Shown: positions 16,240 to 25,565 of the stretch, in pieces
Layout of the letters: each line of letters begins with the position of its first letter
How positions within the stretch are numbered: the first letter of the stretch is position 1
Origin: Dokdonella fugitiva
Lineage (GTDB): Bacteria; Pseudomonadota; Gammaproteobacteria; Xanthomonadales; Rhodanobacteraceae
DNA length: 64,000 nucleotides
Reading direction: 5' to 3'
NCBI RefSeq assembly: GCF_004342425.1
Contig: NZ_SLWQ01000007.1
Location: forward strand, 124,001-188,000
Program-made: the position numbers and the translations under genes
The notes under the pieces: model-generated
Database searches by the model: none
The model's input: only the letters and a program-made list of their open reading frames with translations
What the model was told of the DNA's origin: nothing

Positions 16240-18633
16240 ATGAGCCGCACCTATCGATTCGGCGAGTTCCGCCTGCTCCCTGCGCGCCGCGAGTTGTGGC
16301 GCGGCGACGTCCAGCTGTCGGTGCCGCCACGCGCATTCGACTGCATCGTCTACCTCGTCGAGCAGCGCGACCGCGCGGTCGGGCGCGACGAACTCATCGC
16401 CGCCGTCTGGGGCAAGGCGGAGATCAGCGATGGCCTGCTGGCGCAGACCGTGCTCGCGATGCGCCGCGCCTTCGACGACACCGGCAAGGAACAACACTAC
16501 ATCCGCACGGTCGTGCGCTTCGGTTACCACTGGGTCGCGCCGACCGTCGCGACCGACGAGGAACCGGCCCCGCCGGTCGCCTCCGCCACGAGCGTCGAAG
16601 CGCAACCCGCCGGCGCGATCGCCGAAGCCACCGCGCCGGCGATGGAACCTGCACCCGCCCGGACCGGATCGCGCAGGGGCGTCACGGTCGCCGCTGCCGC
16701 CGGCGTGCTCGTGCTCGCCCTGCTTTCCGGCGTCGCCTGGTGGAACACGCGCCTCGCGCGCGCGCCGGCGCCACATGCGCCTGCCGCGACGACGATCGCG
16801 CTCGTGCTGCCGGTCGAAGTCACCGCGGCGGAAGGCGCCGACTGGATCCGGCTCGGCCTCATGGACCACATCGCCGCCCGCCTGCGCAGCGCGGGCCTGC
16901 CGGTCGTGCCGAGCGACAACGTCGTCGTACTGACCGGCGCGGCGCGCAGGACCGGCGGCGGCAGCGCCGCCGAACTCGCCCGCGCGGCAGGAGCCAGCCT
17001 CGTCGTCGAGGCGCACGCCGAGCGCGTCGAGCACTACTGGCGCGTGCGCGTGCACACCGTGCTCGGCCGCACGCCGGCCGCCGACGGCAACGGCGAAGCG
17101 GACGATGCGCTCGTCGCCGCGCGCATCGCGGCCGACGACCTCGCGCGCCGCCTCGGCTACGTGCCGCTCGCCGTGGCCGCCGCCACGCCCGGTGACCGCT
17201 CCGCGCTCGACGCCCTGCTGCAGCAGGCCGAGGCGGCGACCCTCAGCGACCGCCTCGACGATGCGCGCGCCCTGCTCGCGCGCGCGCCGGCCGACCAGCG
17301 CGCACAGCCGGAACTGCGCCTGCGCCTCGCGCAGATCGACTACCAGGCCGGCGACTTCGACGCCGCCGAAGCCGCGTTCACGGCGATCGCACGCGACGTC
17401 TCGGTCGAGCAGGACCGCGTGCTGCACGCGCGCGCGCTGAGCAACCTCGGCGTGATCGCGGCGATGCGCGGCAACAACGTCGCCGCCGCCGGCCGCTTCG
17501 ACGAGGCGATCGCCCTGCTGCGTGGCCAAGGCGCGCCCGACGCGCTGGGCAAGGCACTCAACGGCCGCGCCAACGTCGCCGGCGCGATGGACCAGACCGA
17601 ACTCGCGCTGCAGGCGTTCGCCGAGGCGCGCACCGCGTTCGAGAGCAGCGGCAACCTGCTCGCGCTGGCGCTGGTGGACTCCAACCTCGCCGCGCTCGAC
17701 ATGCGCCGCGAGCGCTACGCCGAGGCCGAACCGGTGTTCCAGCGCGCCGCCGACCGCTTCGCGACGTTCGGCGTGCATGCGGCCGAACTCAATGCACTGA
17801 CCGCGGTCGCCGAACTGCGCGTCGCGCTGTTGCAGCCTGACGCCGCGCTTGCGCTCGAGCCGCGCGTGCGCGACGTCGCGGCGCAGGTATCCGACCCCGC
17901 GCGCCAGCGCGACGCCGAGCTCACGACGTTGTTCGTGCTGTTCGCGAACGGCCGCGAGCAGGAAATCGACCCGCGCCTCGCGGCCGTGCTCGACGCCGCC
18001 GTGCGCGAGGGCAATCGCGCCGCGCAGGCGCGCGCGCACGCGCTCGCGGGGCACCTCGCGCTCGAGCGCGGTGACGCCGCCCATGCCGCGGACGAAGCGG
18101 CGCAGTCGCTCGCCCTGTTCACCGCCGTCGACGACCAGCGCGAACACGCGCGCGTGCACATGCTGCGCATCGAAGCCCTGCTCGGCCGCGGCGACCGTGC
18201 CGCGGCGACGGCTGCCGCCGCCGAACTGGCGACGTTCGCGAGCCGCGCCGGCAGTCCTGCCGCGCGCATGTACGCCGACTTCGCCCAGGCCCGCACGACC
18301 AGCGACGACGAAGCCGCAGGCACCTGGTATGCGCGCGCGCTCGGCGAGGCTGATGCGCTGCGCATCCCCCTCGACCTGCGCGAGGTCGCGACCGCCTATG
18401 CGGGCTGGCTGATCGAGCGCGGCGACCCGGCGCGCGCCGCGGCGCTGGCCGAGCGCGTGGCCGGCTTCGCCGCGCGTGACTTCGGCAGCGCCTTGCTGCA
18501 GGTACGCGTGCAGCAGTCGAAAGGCGACGAGGCGCTTTGGCGCAACGCGCTCGCCCGCGCGCAGGCACTCGCGGGCGAACGGCGCATCCCGCTCGCGCTG
18601 GCATCGCCGCCGACGGTCGCCGCCTCGCGCTGA
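16240..18633 (+). CDS. CadC/ToxR-like membrane regulator with periplasmic TPR domain
   Basis: A 797-residue protein. Residues 1-100 are an OmpR/CadC-type winged helix (YRFGEFRLLPARRELWRG ... IRTVVRFGYHW). An Ala/Pro linker leads to one membrane helix (about 147-168, VAAAAGVLVLALLSGVAWW). The remainder is a CadC-like alpha/beta portion followed by many tetratricopeptide-like helical repeats. It should bind DNA in the cytoplasm while sensing in the periplasm. ATG 16240 begins the conserved winged-helix sequence; the longer frame adds twelve basic residues. It is a paralogue of the gene at 39059, with matching C-terminal ends (WRNALA-x-A-x-x-LAGER-x-IP). It precedes an exported delta-60-repeat gene, as the paralogue precedes two exported genes. 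Signal and targets unknown. Confidence 0.85.
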   Translation: MSRTYRFGEFRLLPARRELWRGDVQLSVPPRAFDCIVYLVEQRDRAVGRDELIAAVWGKAEISDGLLAQTVLAMRRAFDDTGKEQHYIRTVVRFGYHWVAPTVATDEEPAPPVASATSVEAQPAGAIAEATAPAMEPAPARTGSRRGVTVAAAAGVLVLALLSGVAWWNTRLARAPAPHAPAATTIALVLPVEVTAAEGADWIRLGLMDHIAARLRSAGLPVVPSDNVVVLTGAARRTGGGSAAELARAAGASLVVEAHAERVEHYWRVRVHTVLGRTPAADGNGEADDALVAARIAADDLARRLGYVPLAVAAATPGDRSALDALLQQAEAATLSDRLDDARALLARAPADQRAQPELRLRLAQIDYQAGDFDAAEAAFTAIARDVSVEQDRVLHARALSNLGVIAAMRGNNVAAAGRFDEAIALLRGQGAPDALGKALNGRANVAGAMDQTELALQAFAEARTAFESSGNLLALALVDSNLAALDMRRERYAEAEPVFQRAADRFATFGVHAAELNALTAVAELRVALLQPDAALALEPRVRDVAAQVSDPARQRDAELTTLFVLFANGREQEIDPRLAAVLDAAVREGNRAAQARAHALAGHLALERGDAAHAADEAAQSLALFTAVDDQREHARVHMLRIEALLGRGDRAAATAAAAELATFASRAGSPAARMYADFAQARTTSDDEAAGTWYARALGEADALRIPLDLREVATAYAGWLIERGDPARAAALAERVAGFAARDFGSALLQVRVQQSKGDEALWRNALARAQALAGERRIPLALASPPTVAASR

Positions 18634-18817
18634 GGCCTGCGGACCGGCCGCCGCCATGCGGCCCGGCGGCACCTGCCTCGCGCGCGAACCCGCGCCGAAT
18701 CAACCGCTTGGCCGCGCGTTGATGCGCGCCTAATGCCGCCATGACGTTCCGCGCATGCGCCGCGGCCCGCGCCTTCGCATGCTCGGCGCATCGCCATCCC
18801 CACGTACGGAGATCCCG

Positions 18818-20260
18818 ATGTCGTTTCCCCGCCGCAGCCACACGGGCGCCCTGCTGCTGTTCGCCTCGCTGTTCACGATCCCCGCGCTCGCCGCGGACGG
18901 CCTGCCCGATCCGACCTTCGGGGTCGCCGGCGCCGCCTACATCACCCCCGACGACATCGAGGCCCGCGAGCTGCGCCCGTACGCGGCGCTCGGCTTGCCC
19001 GACGGCAAGATCCTCGTCGCCGGCGAGCGCAACAAGTTCATCCCGTCGAGCCCGTTCGACCCGCACATGCGCGCGATGCTCGCGCGCCTGAACGCCGACG
19101 GCACGCCGGATGCGAGCTTCGGCAACATCGAAGGCATCCCCGGCTTGCTCGTGCTGCCCGACCTCGTGCCCGAGACCGGCGCAGGCATGCAGATCATCGA
19201 GGCGATGGTGCGCCTCGACGACGGCTCGATCGTCGTCGCCGGCACCGCGTCCGCGTTCGGTCCGCTGCGCGGCTTCCTCGTCAAGCTCGACGCGGAAGGC
19301 ACGATGGACACGACGTTCGGCGCCGACGGCGTCCAGCTCGTGCCCGACATGTACGTGCACACACTCGCGGTCGACAGCCAGGGCCGCTTCGTGGTCGCCG
19401 GCGAAAAGGCGATCGACAGCGTCTCGCACAGCTATGTCGCGCGCTTCGACGCCGACGGCGCGCCCGACGCGGGCTTCGGCACCGGTGGCGGTGTCGTCAT
19501 CGACTGGGACGCGGCCGGCGAGAGCCGCGGCGGCTATCTCAGCACGCTCGGCATCACCGCCGGCGACGGCATCCTCGTCGGCGGCAACTACGAGGTCTAC
19601 GGCCAGGGCTTCGGCTCGGACTTCGCGATCGCGCGCCTCGATGCGACCGGTGCGTTCGACACCACGTTCGCCGGCACCGGCTGGCGCGTGTTCCATCGCC
19701 CGGACGACACGGGCGAAGCGTTCACGACCATCGACGGCATCGATCGCCTGCTGCCGACCGCGGAGGGTGGTGCCGTCTTCGTGGGCCACTACCAGGTCGA
19801 TGACGGCCAGGGCAACACGAGCTTCGAAACCGTGCTCGGCGGCATCGGCGCCGATGGCATGATGGACGGGAGCTTCGGCAGCCACGGCGACGGCTTCCAG
19901 CCGGTCGCGATCGCGCCGGGTGCATTCACGCGCTACGCGACGGGCCTGGTGCGCCAGGCCGATGGCAACCTCGTCGCGGCGATCAGCTACGTCGGCCCCG
20001 AGTCGAGCTTTCTCGCGTTCCGCTTCACGCCCGACGGCATGCTCGATGCGAGCTTCGGCGACGCCGGCATCGCGAGCGTCGACATGGCGCCCGGCGGCAT
20101 CTTCAGCGACCCGTCCGCGCTCGCGCTCGACGCACAGGGCCGCGTGATCGTCGCCGGCATGGCGGAGCGCGCCTCGCCACTGTACGAACTCGCGGTCCTG
20201 CGCCTCACCAACGACAGCGCCGACCGCATCTTCGCCAACGGTTTCGACGGAACGCGATAA
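18818..20260 (+). CDS. Exported delta-60-repeat beta-propeller-like protein with FANGF tail
   Basis: A 480-residue protein with a signal peptide (GALLLFASLFTIPALAADG). The body is built of repeats of the delta-60 type, each with D-x-SFG-x-x-G followed by an L-x-DG-x-I-x-VAG strand pair (for example DASFGNIEG, DDGSIVVAG, TPDGMLDASFGDAG). Such repeats probably form a beta-propeller. The protein ends DRIFANGFDGTR, a tail shared with other exported proteins of this window. GGAG stands before ATG 18818. A strong terminator follows 20 bases after the stop. Function unknown; it is a surface or periplasmic protein by inference. A second delta-60 protein lies at 46343. Confidence 0.8.
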   Translation: MSFPRRSHTGALLLFASLFTIPALAADGLPDPTFGVAGAAYITPDDIEARELRPYAALGLPDGKILVAGERNKFIPSSPFDPHMRAMLARLNADGTPDASFGNIEGIPGLLVLPDLVPETGAGMQIIEAMVRLDDGSIVVAGTASAFGPLRGFLVKLDAEGTMDTTFGADGVQLVPDMYVHTLAVDSQGRFVVAGEKAIDSVSHSYVARFDADGAPDAGFGTGGGVVIDWDAAGESRGGYLSTLGITAGDGILVGGNYEVYGQGFGSDFAIARLDATGAFDTTFAGTGWRVFHRPDDTGEAFTTIDGIDRLLPTAEGGAVFVGHYQVDDGQGNTSFETVLGGIGADGMMDGSFGSHGDGFQPVAIAPGAFTRYATGLVRQADGNLVAAISYVGPESSFLAFRFTPDGMLDASFGDAGIASVDMAPGGIFSDPSALALDAQGRVIVAGMAERASPLYELAVLRLTNDSADRIFANGFDGTR

Positions 20261-20280
20261 CTCCCCGGCACCGTCGATGG

Positions 20281-20329
20281 GACCGGCCGCGCCCGCCCTC
20301 TCCCCCGTGGGCGCGGCCGGTCCGTTTTT
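20281..20329 (+). terminator. Rho-independent terminator
   Basis: A perfect 14-bp stem (GACCGGCCGCGCCC at 20281-20294 with its complement at 20309-20322) and 14-base loop is followed by CGTTTTT. It closes the delta-60-repeat gene and isolates the histidine operon downstream. Confidence 0.9.
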
Positions 20330-20364
20330 CCGGCGGGCGCATTGCTCCTCGACGCACCGCCGCC

Positions 20365-20460
20365 ATTGCCGCGAAAGCGGGAGTCCATCGTGCCCGTGCC
20401 AGGCCGAAGACGCTGGGGCGCTCCGCCAAGGTCGCGGCATTCGCCGGGGCGACGGACGTC
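20365..20460. repeat. Dispersed inverted-repeat element (R1), diverged copy
   Basis: Left palindrome GCCGCGAAAGCGGGAGTCCA near 20368 and right palindrome GGCATTCGCCGGGGCGACG near 20436, about 50 bases apart, with an internal GAAGACGCTGG. Same organisation as 31491-31571 and 58545-58632. A separate palindrome, CCCTTCG ... CGAAGGG, follows at 20589-20623. Together these fill most of the 480-base gap before the histidine operon. Confidence 0.65.
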
Positions 20461-20588
20461 GTCGGCTGCGTGCGCCGCTGCGACGAGCAGGCAGCACGGG
20501 CGCCAACACGCGCGCTGTCCTTCCGCGTCGATCCGCCACGCGTTCGGGCAAGCATCCGCTTCCACCGAAGCGGCGCCAGGTGCGACAT

Positions 20589-20623
20589 CCCTTCGCCCTG
20601 AGCGGAAGGCCGGAGTCGAAGGG
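20589..20623. repeat. Short palindromic intergenic repeat (CCCTTCG...CGAAGGG)
   Basis: CCCTTCGCCCTGAGCGGAAG continuing to GTCGAAGGG gives 7-base inverted ends around CTGAGCGG. This resembles a very common intergenic motif of many proteobacteria (CCTTCGACT-type with an inner CTCAGG), so it is probably a dispersed repeat rather than an operator. It lies in the long gap before the histidine operon. Confidence 0.45.
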
Positions 20624-20742
20624 CCGTCATCCCTGATGATGTCCACGCGCGGCGGCCGCACCGGCGCGGTCGCCTCGCAGCTGGCTCGGCAGGAACGAAA
20701 CCCTGCGCCCGGCCGCCCGCCGGGAAGTCGCGACGCGCACGG

Positions 20743-20798
20743 TTGCACTGCAGCACGCCATCCGCTAGCATGGCCACCAACATACTAACGCGCTAATA
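20743..20798 (+). promoter_or_regulatory. Candidate promoter and TrpR-family operator of the histidine operon
   Basis: TTGCAC (20743) and TAGCAT (20766) are spaced 17 bases apart and could be the -35 and -10. Just downstream is TACTAACGCGCTAATA (20783-20798), a 16-base inverted repeat matching at six of eight half-site positions and unusually AT-rich for this genome. It ends ten bases before the start of the TrpR-like gene. A repressor there would block transcription, fitting autoregulation and histidine control. The promoter call is weak; the operator call is better but untested. Confidence 0.45.
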
Positions 20799-20808
20799 CA
20801 TTGACGCG

Positions 20809-21141
20809 ATGAAACGACGCCAGATCGAGCCCGAGATCGACCCCGGGCGTGCCGAACGCTCGTTGTGCGAGGCCTTGCTGTCGCTGCGCAGCGTGGAAGA
20901 GATGCGCGCCTTCCTCGACGACCTGTGCACGCCGGCCGAGCGCGAGGCGATGCGCGACCGCTGGAGCGTCGTGCCGCACCTGCTCGCCGGGGAGCCGTAC
21001 TGGCAGATCCACGAGGCGACCGCGGTGAGCATCACGACGATCGGTCGCGTCGCGCGCTGCCTCGACCAGGGGGCCGGCGGCTATGCGATCGCGGCGGCAC
21101 GCGCGGCGAAGCCGCGCAAGGCAGCGAGGAGCACGCGATGA
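20809..21141 (+). CDS. hisR: TrpR/YerC-family regulator, probable histidine-operon repressor
   Basis: A 110-residue helical protein of the Trp-repressor-like family: residues 20-90 show the core [20 protein letters not shown], then [13 protein letters not shown] and a helix-turn-helix with [19 protein letters not shown]. It is not TrpR itself. Its stop codon overlaps the hisG start as ATGA, so it is the first gene of the histidine operon. Members in this position in Xanthomonadales have been proposed as histidine repressors (HisR) by comparative genomics; I recall this and cannot check it. The palindrome just upstream is its likely binding site. The tail is basic (PRKAARSTR). It is assigned by family and position. 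Confidence 0.8.
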   Translation: MKRRQIEPEIDPGRAERSLCEALLSLRSVEEMRAFLDDLCTPAEREAMRDRWSVVPHLLAGEPYWQIHEATAVSITTIGRVARCLDQGAGGYAIAAARAAKPRKAARSTR

Positions 21142-22031
21142 ACGACGGTCGCGAGCGCCTGCGCATCGCCGTACAGAAGTCGGGGCGCTTGTCGGAGGCG
21201 TCGCTCGACCTGCTGCGCCGCGCCGGACTCGCGTTCCGCGCGAGCCGCGACAAGCTGTTCCTGTACGGCGAAAACCTGCCGGTCGACGTGCTCCTCGTGC
21301 GCGACGACGACATTCCCGGCCTGCTCGTCGAGGGCAGCTGCGAACTCGGCATGGTCGGGCGCAACGTGCTCGACGAACAGCGCCTCGCCGGCGACACGGC
21401 GACCACGCCCACGCGGCTGCTCGACCTCGGCTTCGGCGGTTGCCGCCTCGCGATCGCCGTGCCCGACGGCAGCGCGATCGATGTGCCGCGCGACCTCGGC
21501 GGCCTGCGCATCGCCACCTCCTACCCGGCGCTGCTCGCCGACTGGCTGCGCACGCAAGGCATCGAGGCCGAGGTCGTGCTGCTCACCGGCTCGGTGGAGA
21601 TCGCGCCGCGACTCGGCAAGGCGCATGCGATCTGCGACCTCGTGTCGAGCGGTGCCACGCTCGCCGCGAACCAGTTGCACGAGATCGCCACGGTCATGCA
21701 CAGCCAGGCCGTGCTCGCGTCGAGCCCGCGCCCGCGCAGCGCCGCCGCGACGCAGATGCTGGAGCGACTCGTCGCGCGCATCGCCGGCGCGCTGTCCGGT
21801 GCGGGCGCGCGCCTGCTCATGCTGCAGGCGCCGCGCGCCGCGCTGCCGGCGATCACGCGCCTGCTGCCCTCGCGCGAAGCGCCGAGCGTGCTCGGCCTCG
21901 ACGGCCGCCCCGACGACGTCGCCATGCAGGCGCTGTGCAACGCGAGCCTCGACTGGCAGCACCTCGAGGAACTCAAGCGCCTCGGCGCGCGCGGCGTGAT
22001 GGTGCTCAATGTGGAACGAATGCTCGCATGA
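21138..22031 (+). CDS. hisG: ATP phosphoribosyltransferase, long form
   Basis: A 297-residue HisG, the first and feedback-controlled enzyme of histidine synthesis (ATP + PRPP to phosphoribosyl-ATP). Seen: [18 protein letters not shown] at the start, a periplasmic-binding-like catalytic core with the [10 protein letters not shown] segment, the PRPP loop [14 protein letters not shown] and a C-terminal regulatory domain of about 75 residues (ending [13 protein letters not shown]). Length and domain mark it as the long, self-sufficient form that needs no HisZ. Translation is coupled to hisR upstream and hisD downstream by ATGA overlaps. Confidence 0.97.
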   Translation: MNDGRERLRIAVQKSGRLSEASLDLLRRAGLAFRASRDKLFLYGENLPVDVLLVRDDDIPGLLVEGSCELGMVGRNVLDEQRLAGDTATTPTRLLDLGFGGCRLAIAVPDGSAIDVPRDLGGLRIATSYPALLADWLRTQGIEAEVVLLTGSVEIAPRLGKAHAICDLVSSGATLAANQLHEIATVMHSQAVLASSPRPRSAAATQMLERLVARIAGALSGAGARLLMLQAPRAALPAITRLLPSREAPSVLGLDGRPDDVAMQALCNASLDWQHLEELKRLGARGVMVLNVERMLA

Positions 22032-23374
22032 ACCCCTTGCCGCGCTGCGCCGACTGGTCGGCGCTCGACACATGCCAACGCATTAATATCCTGGCACGGC
22101 CGCCGCGCCTGCACGACGCCGGCCAGCTCGCCGACGTGCGCGCGATCATCGCCGCCGTGCGCGCGCGCGGCGACGCCGCGCTGCGCGAGATCGGCCTGCG
22201 CCTGGACCGCTGCGAACTGGCGACGTTCGAAGTCGGCGCCGCCGAGTTCACCGCAGCCGAGCGGGCGGTCGACGCCGGCGCGCGCGCGGCGATGCGCCGC
22301 GCGGTCGCCCGCGTCGAGGCGTTCCACGCGGCGCAGAAGCCGCGGCCGTTCGCGCTCGACACCGCGCCCGGCATGCGCTGCGAGCAGCTGTGGCGGCCGA
22401 TCGGCCGCGTCGGCCTGTACGCGCCGGCCGGCAGCGCACCGCTGCCGTCGACCGTGTGGATGCTCGGCGTGCCTGCACGCGTGGCCGGCTGCGGCGAAAT
22501 CCTGCTCGCGACGCCGCCGCGCGCGGACGGCAGCGCCGATCCGGCGATCCTCGTCGCGGCGCGCCTGTGCGGCATCGAGCGCGTGTTCAAGCTCGGCGGC
22601 GCGCAGGCGATCGCCGCGCTCGCCTACGGCACCGAATCGGTGCCGCGCTGCGCGAAGCTGTTCGGGCCCGGCAACAGCTGGGTCACGACCGCCAAGCTCG
22701 AGGTCGCTGCCGACCCCGACGGCGCGGCGATCGACATGCCGGCCGGCCCGTCCGAGGTGCTCGTGATCGCCGACGACGCGGCCGATCCCGCGTTCGTCGC
22801 GGCCGACCTGCTCGCCCAGGCCGAGCACGGCGCCGATTCGCAGGTGCTGCTCGCGAGCCCGAGCCAGCGCCTGCTCGATGCGGTCCTGCACGCGCTCGAG
22901 ATCCAGCTCGCGAGCCTCCCGCGCGCCGCCATCGCGCGCGCCGCGCTCGCGCACGCGCGCCTGATCCGCGTGCCCGACCTCGACTGCGCGATCGAGATCG
23001 CCGAGCGCTACGCGCCCGAGCACCTCATCGTCAACACGCGCGACGCGCGCGCGCTGCTGCCGATGATCGCCAACGCGGGCAGCATCTTCCTGGGCGGCTG
23101 GTCGCCGGAAACGCTCGGCGACTACTGCGCGGGACCGAACCACGTGCTGCCGACACTCGGCTTCGCGCGCGCGTTCAGCGGCGTCGGCGTCGAGAGCTTC
23201 CTGCGCCGCGTCTACGTGCAGGAGGCGTCGAGCGCGGGCCTGCGCGCGATCGGCCCGGACGCCGCGCGACTCGCGCGCGCCGAAGCGCTCGAGGCGCACG
23301 CGCGCGCGGTCGACCTGCGCCTCGCCGCGCTCGACCGCGGCAGCGCCGCGCTCGGCGCCGGAGGCGACGCATGA
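22028..23374 (+). CDS. hisD: Histidinol dehydrogenase
   Basis: A 448-residue NAD- and zinc-dependent enzyme that oxidises L-histidinol to L-histidine in two steps. Seen: the [18 protein letters not shown] signature, [17 protein letters not shown], the KLFGPGN loop, [13 protein letters not shown], the catalytic EHG in [13 protein letters not shown], the APEHLI block and GPNHVLPT near the C-terminus. It begins by ATGA overlap with hisG and ends by ATGA overlap with hisC. An AT-rich patch with rare codons (ATT AAT ATC) at 22080-22090 resembles the operator before hisR; see findings. Confidence 0.97.
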   Translation: MNPLPRCADWSALDTCQRINILARPPRLHDAGQLADVRAIIAAVRARGDAALREIGLRLDRCELATFEVGAAEFTAAERAVDAGARAAMRRAVARVEAFHAAQKPRPFALDTAPGMRCEQLWRPIGRVGLYAPAGSAPLPSTVWMLGVPARVAGCGEILLATPPRADGSADPAILVAARLCGIERVFKLGGAQAIAALAYGTESVPRCAKLFGPGNSWVTTAKLEVAADPDGAAIDMPAGPSEVLVIADDAADPAFVAADLLAQAEHGADSQVLLASPSQRLLDAVLHALEIQLASLPRAAIARAALAHARLIRVPDLDCAIEIAERYAPEHLIVNTRDARALLPMIANAGSIFLGGWSPETLGDYCAGPNHVLPTLGFARAFSGVGVESFLRRVYVQEASSAGLRAIGPDAARLARAEALEAHARAVDLRLAALDRGSAALGAGGDA

Positions 23375-24444
23375 GCATGCTCGAACGGGCGCGGCCCGAA
23401 CTCGTCGCGTTCGCGCCGTACGCCTCGGCGCGACGCGCCGGCTTCGACGCCCGCGTGCGGCTCGACGCGAACGAGTCGCCGTGGGACAGCGCCGACGACG
23501 GTTGCACCGACGCCGGCCTCAACCGCTACCCGCAGCCACAACCGGATGCATTGCGCGCGCGGCTCGCGGCGCTGTACGGCGTCGACGCCGCCTCGCTCTG
23601 GCTCGGCCGCGGCAGCGACGAGGCGATCGACCTGCTGCTGCGCGCATTCTGCCGCGCCGGACGCGACAACGTCGTCGCGTTCGCGCCGACCTTCGGCATG
23701 TACCGCGTCGGCGCCGCGTTGCAGGGAGCGGCGTTCCGCACGCTCGCCCTGTCCGCCGACGACGGCTTCGCGCTCGACACGGATCACCTGCTCGCGCTCG
23801 CCGACGACGACACCAAGCTCGTGATCGTCTGCTCGCCGAACAACCCGAGCGGCACGCTCTACCACGGCGACGCGCTCGAGCGGCTCGCCCGCGCGCTCGA
23901 CGGCCGCGCGCTGCTGCTCGTCGACGAGGCCTACGTGGAGTTCGCCGGCGTCGCCAGCGCGAGCGCGCTGCTCGCGCGCCATTCGAACGTCGCCGTGCTG
24001 CGCACGTTGTCGAAGGCGCACGCACTCGCCGGCGCGCGCGTCGGCGCGCTGCTCGCGCATCCGGAGGTCGTCGACCTCGTCGCGCGCATCGCCGCGCCGT
24101 ACCCGCTGCCGAGCGGCAGCGTGCGCGCCGCGTCGGCCGCGCTCGAACCTGCCACGCTCGCCCGCACGCGCGCACGCATCGCGACGCTCGTCGCCGAACG
24201 CGAACGCATCGCCGTGGCGCTCGCGGTCGCCGGCGGCGTGCGCACGGTGTGGCCGTCGGCCGGCAACTTCCTGCTCGTGCGCTTCGCCGACGCACGCGAG
24301 GCGTTCGCGCGCCTGCTCGGTGCAGGCATCCTCGTGCGCGACTTCTCGGCGCAGCCGGGGCTCGCCAACTGCCTGCGCATCACGATCGGGCGCCCGGACG
24401 AGAACGATGCGCTGCTCGCCGCGCTCGGCGGAGCCCGCCGATGA
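23371..24444 (+). CDS. hisC: Histidinol-phosphate aminotransferase
   Basis: A 357-residue PLP enzyme that transfers an amino group from glutamate to imidazole-acetol phosphate. Fold-type I landmarks: LDANESPW, the [16 protein letters not shown] entry segment, [27 protein letters not shown] and the PLP lysine in [19 protein letters not shown] overlaps on both sides keep it in the his operon. No unusual features. Confidence 0.97.
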   Translation: MSMLERARPELVAFAPYASARRAGFDARVRLDANESPWDSADDGCTDAGLNRYPQPQPDALRARLAALYGVDAASLWLGRGSDEAIDLLLRAFCRAGRDNVVAFAPTFGMYRVGAALQGAAFRTLALSADDGFALDTDHLLALADDDTKLVIVCSPNNPSGTLYHGDALERLARALDGRALLLVDEAYVEFAGVASASALLARHSNVAVLRTLSKAHALAGARVGALLAHPEVVDLVARIAAPYPLPSGSVRAASAALEPATLARTRARIATLVAERERIAVALAVAGGVRTVWPSAGNFLLVRFADAREAFARLLGAGILVRDFSAQPGLANCLRITIGRPDENDALLAALGGARR

Positions 24445-25565
24445 GCGCACCCGCGAAGATCCTGTTCGTCGATCGCGACGGCACGCTGATCGAGGAGCCG
24501 GCGGACGAGCAGATCGACGGCTACGAGAAGTTCCGGCTGCTGCCGGGCGCGATCGGCGCGCTGCGCCGCCTCGTCGACGCCGGCTACGAGCTCGTCATGG
24601 TCACCAACCAGGACGGCCTCGGCACGCCGGCCTTCCCCGAGGAAGCGTTCGCCGGGCCGCAACGCCTGCTGCTGGAGATCCTCGCCGGCGAAGGCATCGT
24701 GTTCCGCGAGGTGCTCGTCGACCGCAGCTTCGCGCACGAGCACGCGCCGACGCGCAAGCCCGGCCTCGGCCTCGTGCGCCACTACCTCGGCCACGGCGTG
24801 CTCGACCGCGCGCGCAGCGCGGTGATCGGCGATCGCGACAGCGACCTCGAGTTCGCGCGCAACATCGGCGTGCGCGGGCTGCGCATCGGCGCCGATGCCG
24901 GCTGGGCCGCGATCGCCACGACCTTGCTCGACGCGCCGCGTCGCGCGCGCATCGAGCGCACGACGCGCGAGACGCGCATCGCGGTCGAGGTCGACCTCGA
25001 CGACGCCGCGCGGCCCGCCGTGCACAGCGGCATCGGCTTCCTCGATCACATGATCGAACAGCTCGGCGTGCACGGCGGTTTCGCGCTGCGCCTGCGCTGC
25101 GACGGCGACCTCGGCGTCGACGAGCACCACACGGTCGAGGACTGCGCGCTCGCGCTCGGCCAGGCGCTGCGCGAAGCGCTCGGCGAGCGCCGCGGCATCG
25201 GCCGCTACGGCCACGCGCCGGAGGGCCTGCCGCTGCAGCGCGCGCTCGGCTTCGTCGTGCCGATGGACGACGCGCTCGCGCACGCCGCGCTCGACCTGTC
25301 CGGCCGCCCATACTTCGTGTTCGAAGGCGCGTTCCCCGCCGAACGCGTCGGCGCGCTGCCGAGCGCGCTCGTGCCGCACTTCTTCCGCAGCCTCGCCGAT
25401 GCGCTCGGCGCGAACCTGCACCTGGCCGTGCGCGGCGACGACGCGCACCACATGGTCGAGGCGTGCTTCAAAGTGGTCGGGCGCGCCCTGCGCCAGGCGA
25501 TCCGCCGCGACGGCGGCGTCGCCGTGCCGAGCAGCAAGGGCGTGCTCGCGGGTGCGGCCGCATGA
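24441..25565 (+). CDS. hisB: Bifunctional histidinol-phosphatase / imidazoleglycerol-phosphate dehydratase
   Basis: A 374-residue fusion (HisNB). Residues 1-165 are a HAD-type phosphatase with the DxD nucleophile pair (FVDRDGTLIEEP, D11 and D13), VTNQDGLGT and IGDRDSDLEFARN. Residues 170-374 are the IGP dehydratase domain with the metal motifs DHMIEQLGVHGGF, DEHHTVEDCALA and DDAHHMVEACFKV. The two activities are steps 6 and 8 of histidine synthesis. The fused form is characteristic of gammaproteobacteria (and some others). ATGA coupled on both sides. Confidence 0.97.
   Translation: MSAPAKILFVDRDGTLIEEPADEQIDGYEKFRLLPGAIGALRRLVDAGYELVMVTNQDGLGTPAFPEEAFAGPQRLLLEILAGEGIVFREVLVDRSFAHEHAPTRKPGLGLVRHYLGHGVLDRARSAVIGDRDSDLEFARNIGVRGLRIGADAGWAAIATTLLDAPRRARIERTTRETRIAVEVDLDDAARPAVHSGIGFLDHMIEQLGVHGGFALRLRCDGDLGVDEHHTVEDCALALGQALREALGERRGIGRYGHAPEGLPLQRALGFVVPMDDALAHAALDLSGRPYFVFEGAFPAERVGALPSALVPHFFRSLADALGANLHLAVRGDDAHHMVEACFKVVGRALRQAIRRDGGVAVPSSKGVLAGAAA

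Noticed and set aside
20809..21141. trpR, the tryptophan repressor
   Set aside because: The family is TrpR-like but the gene is fused by ATGA overlap to hisG and has YerC-type core sequence; no trp genes are near.
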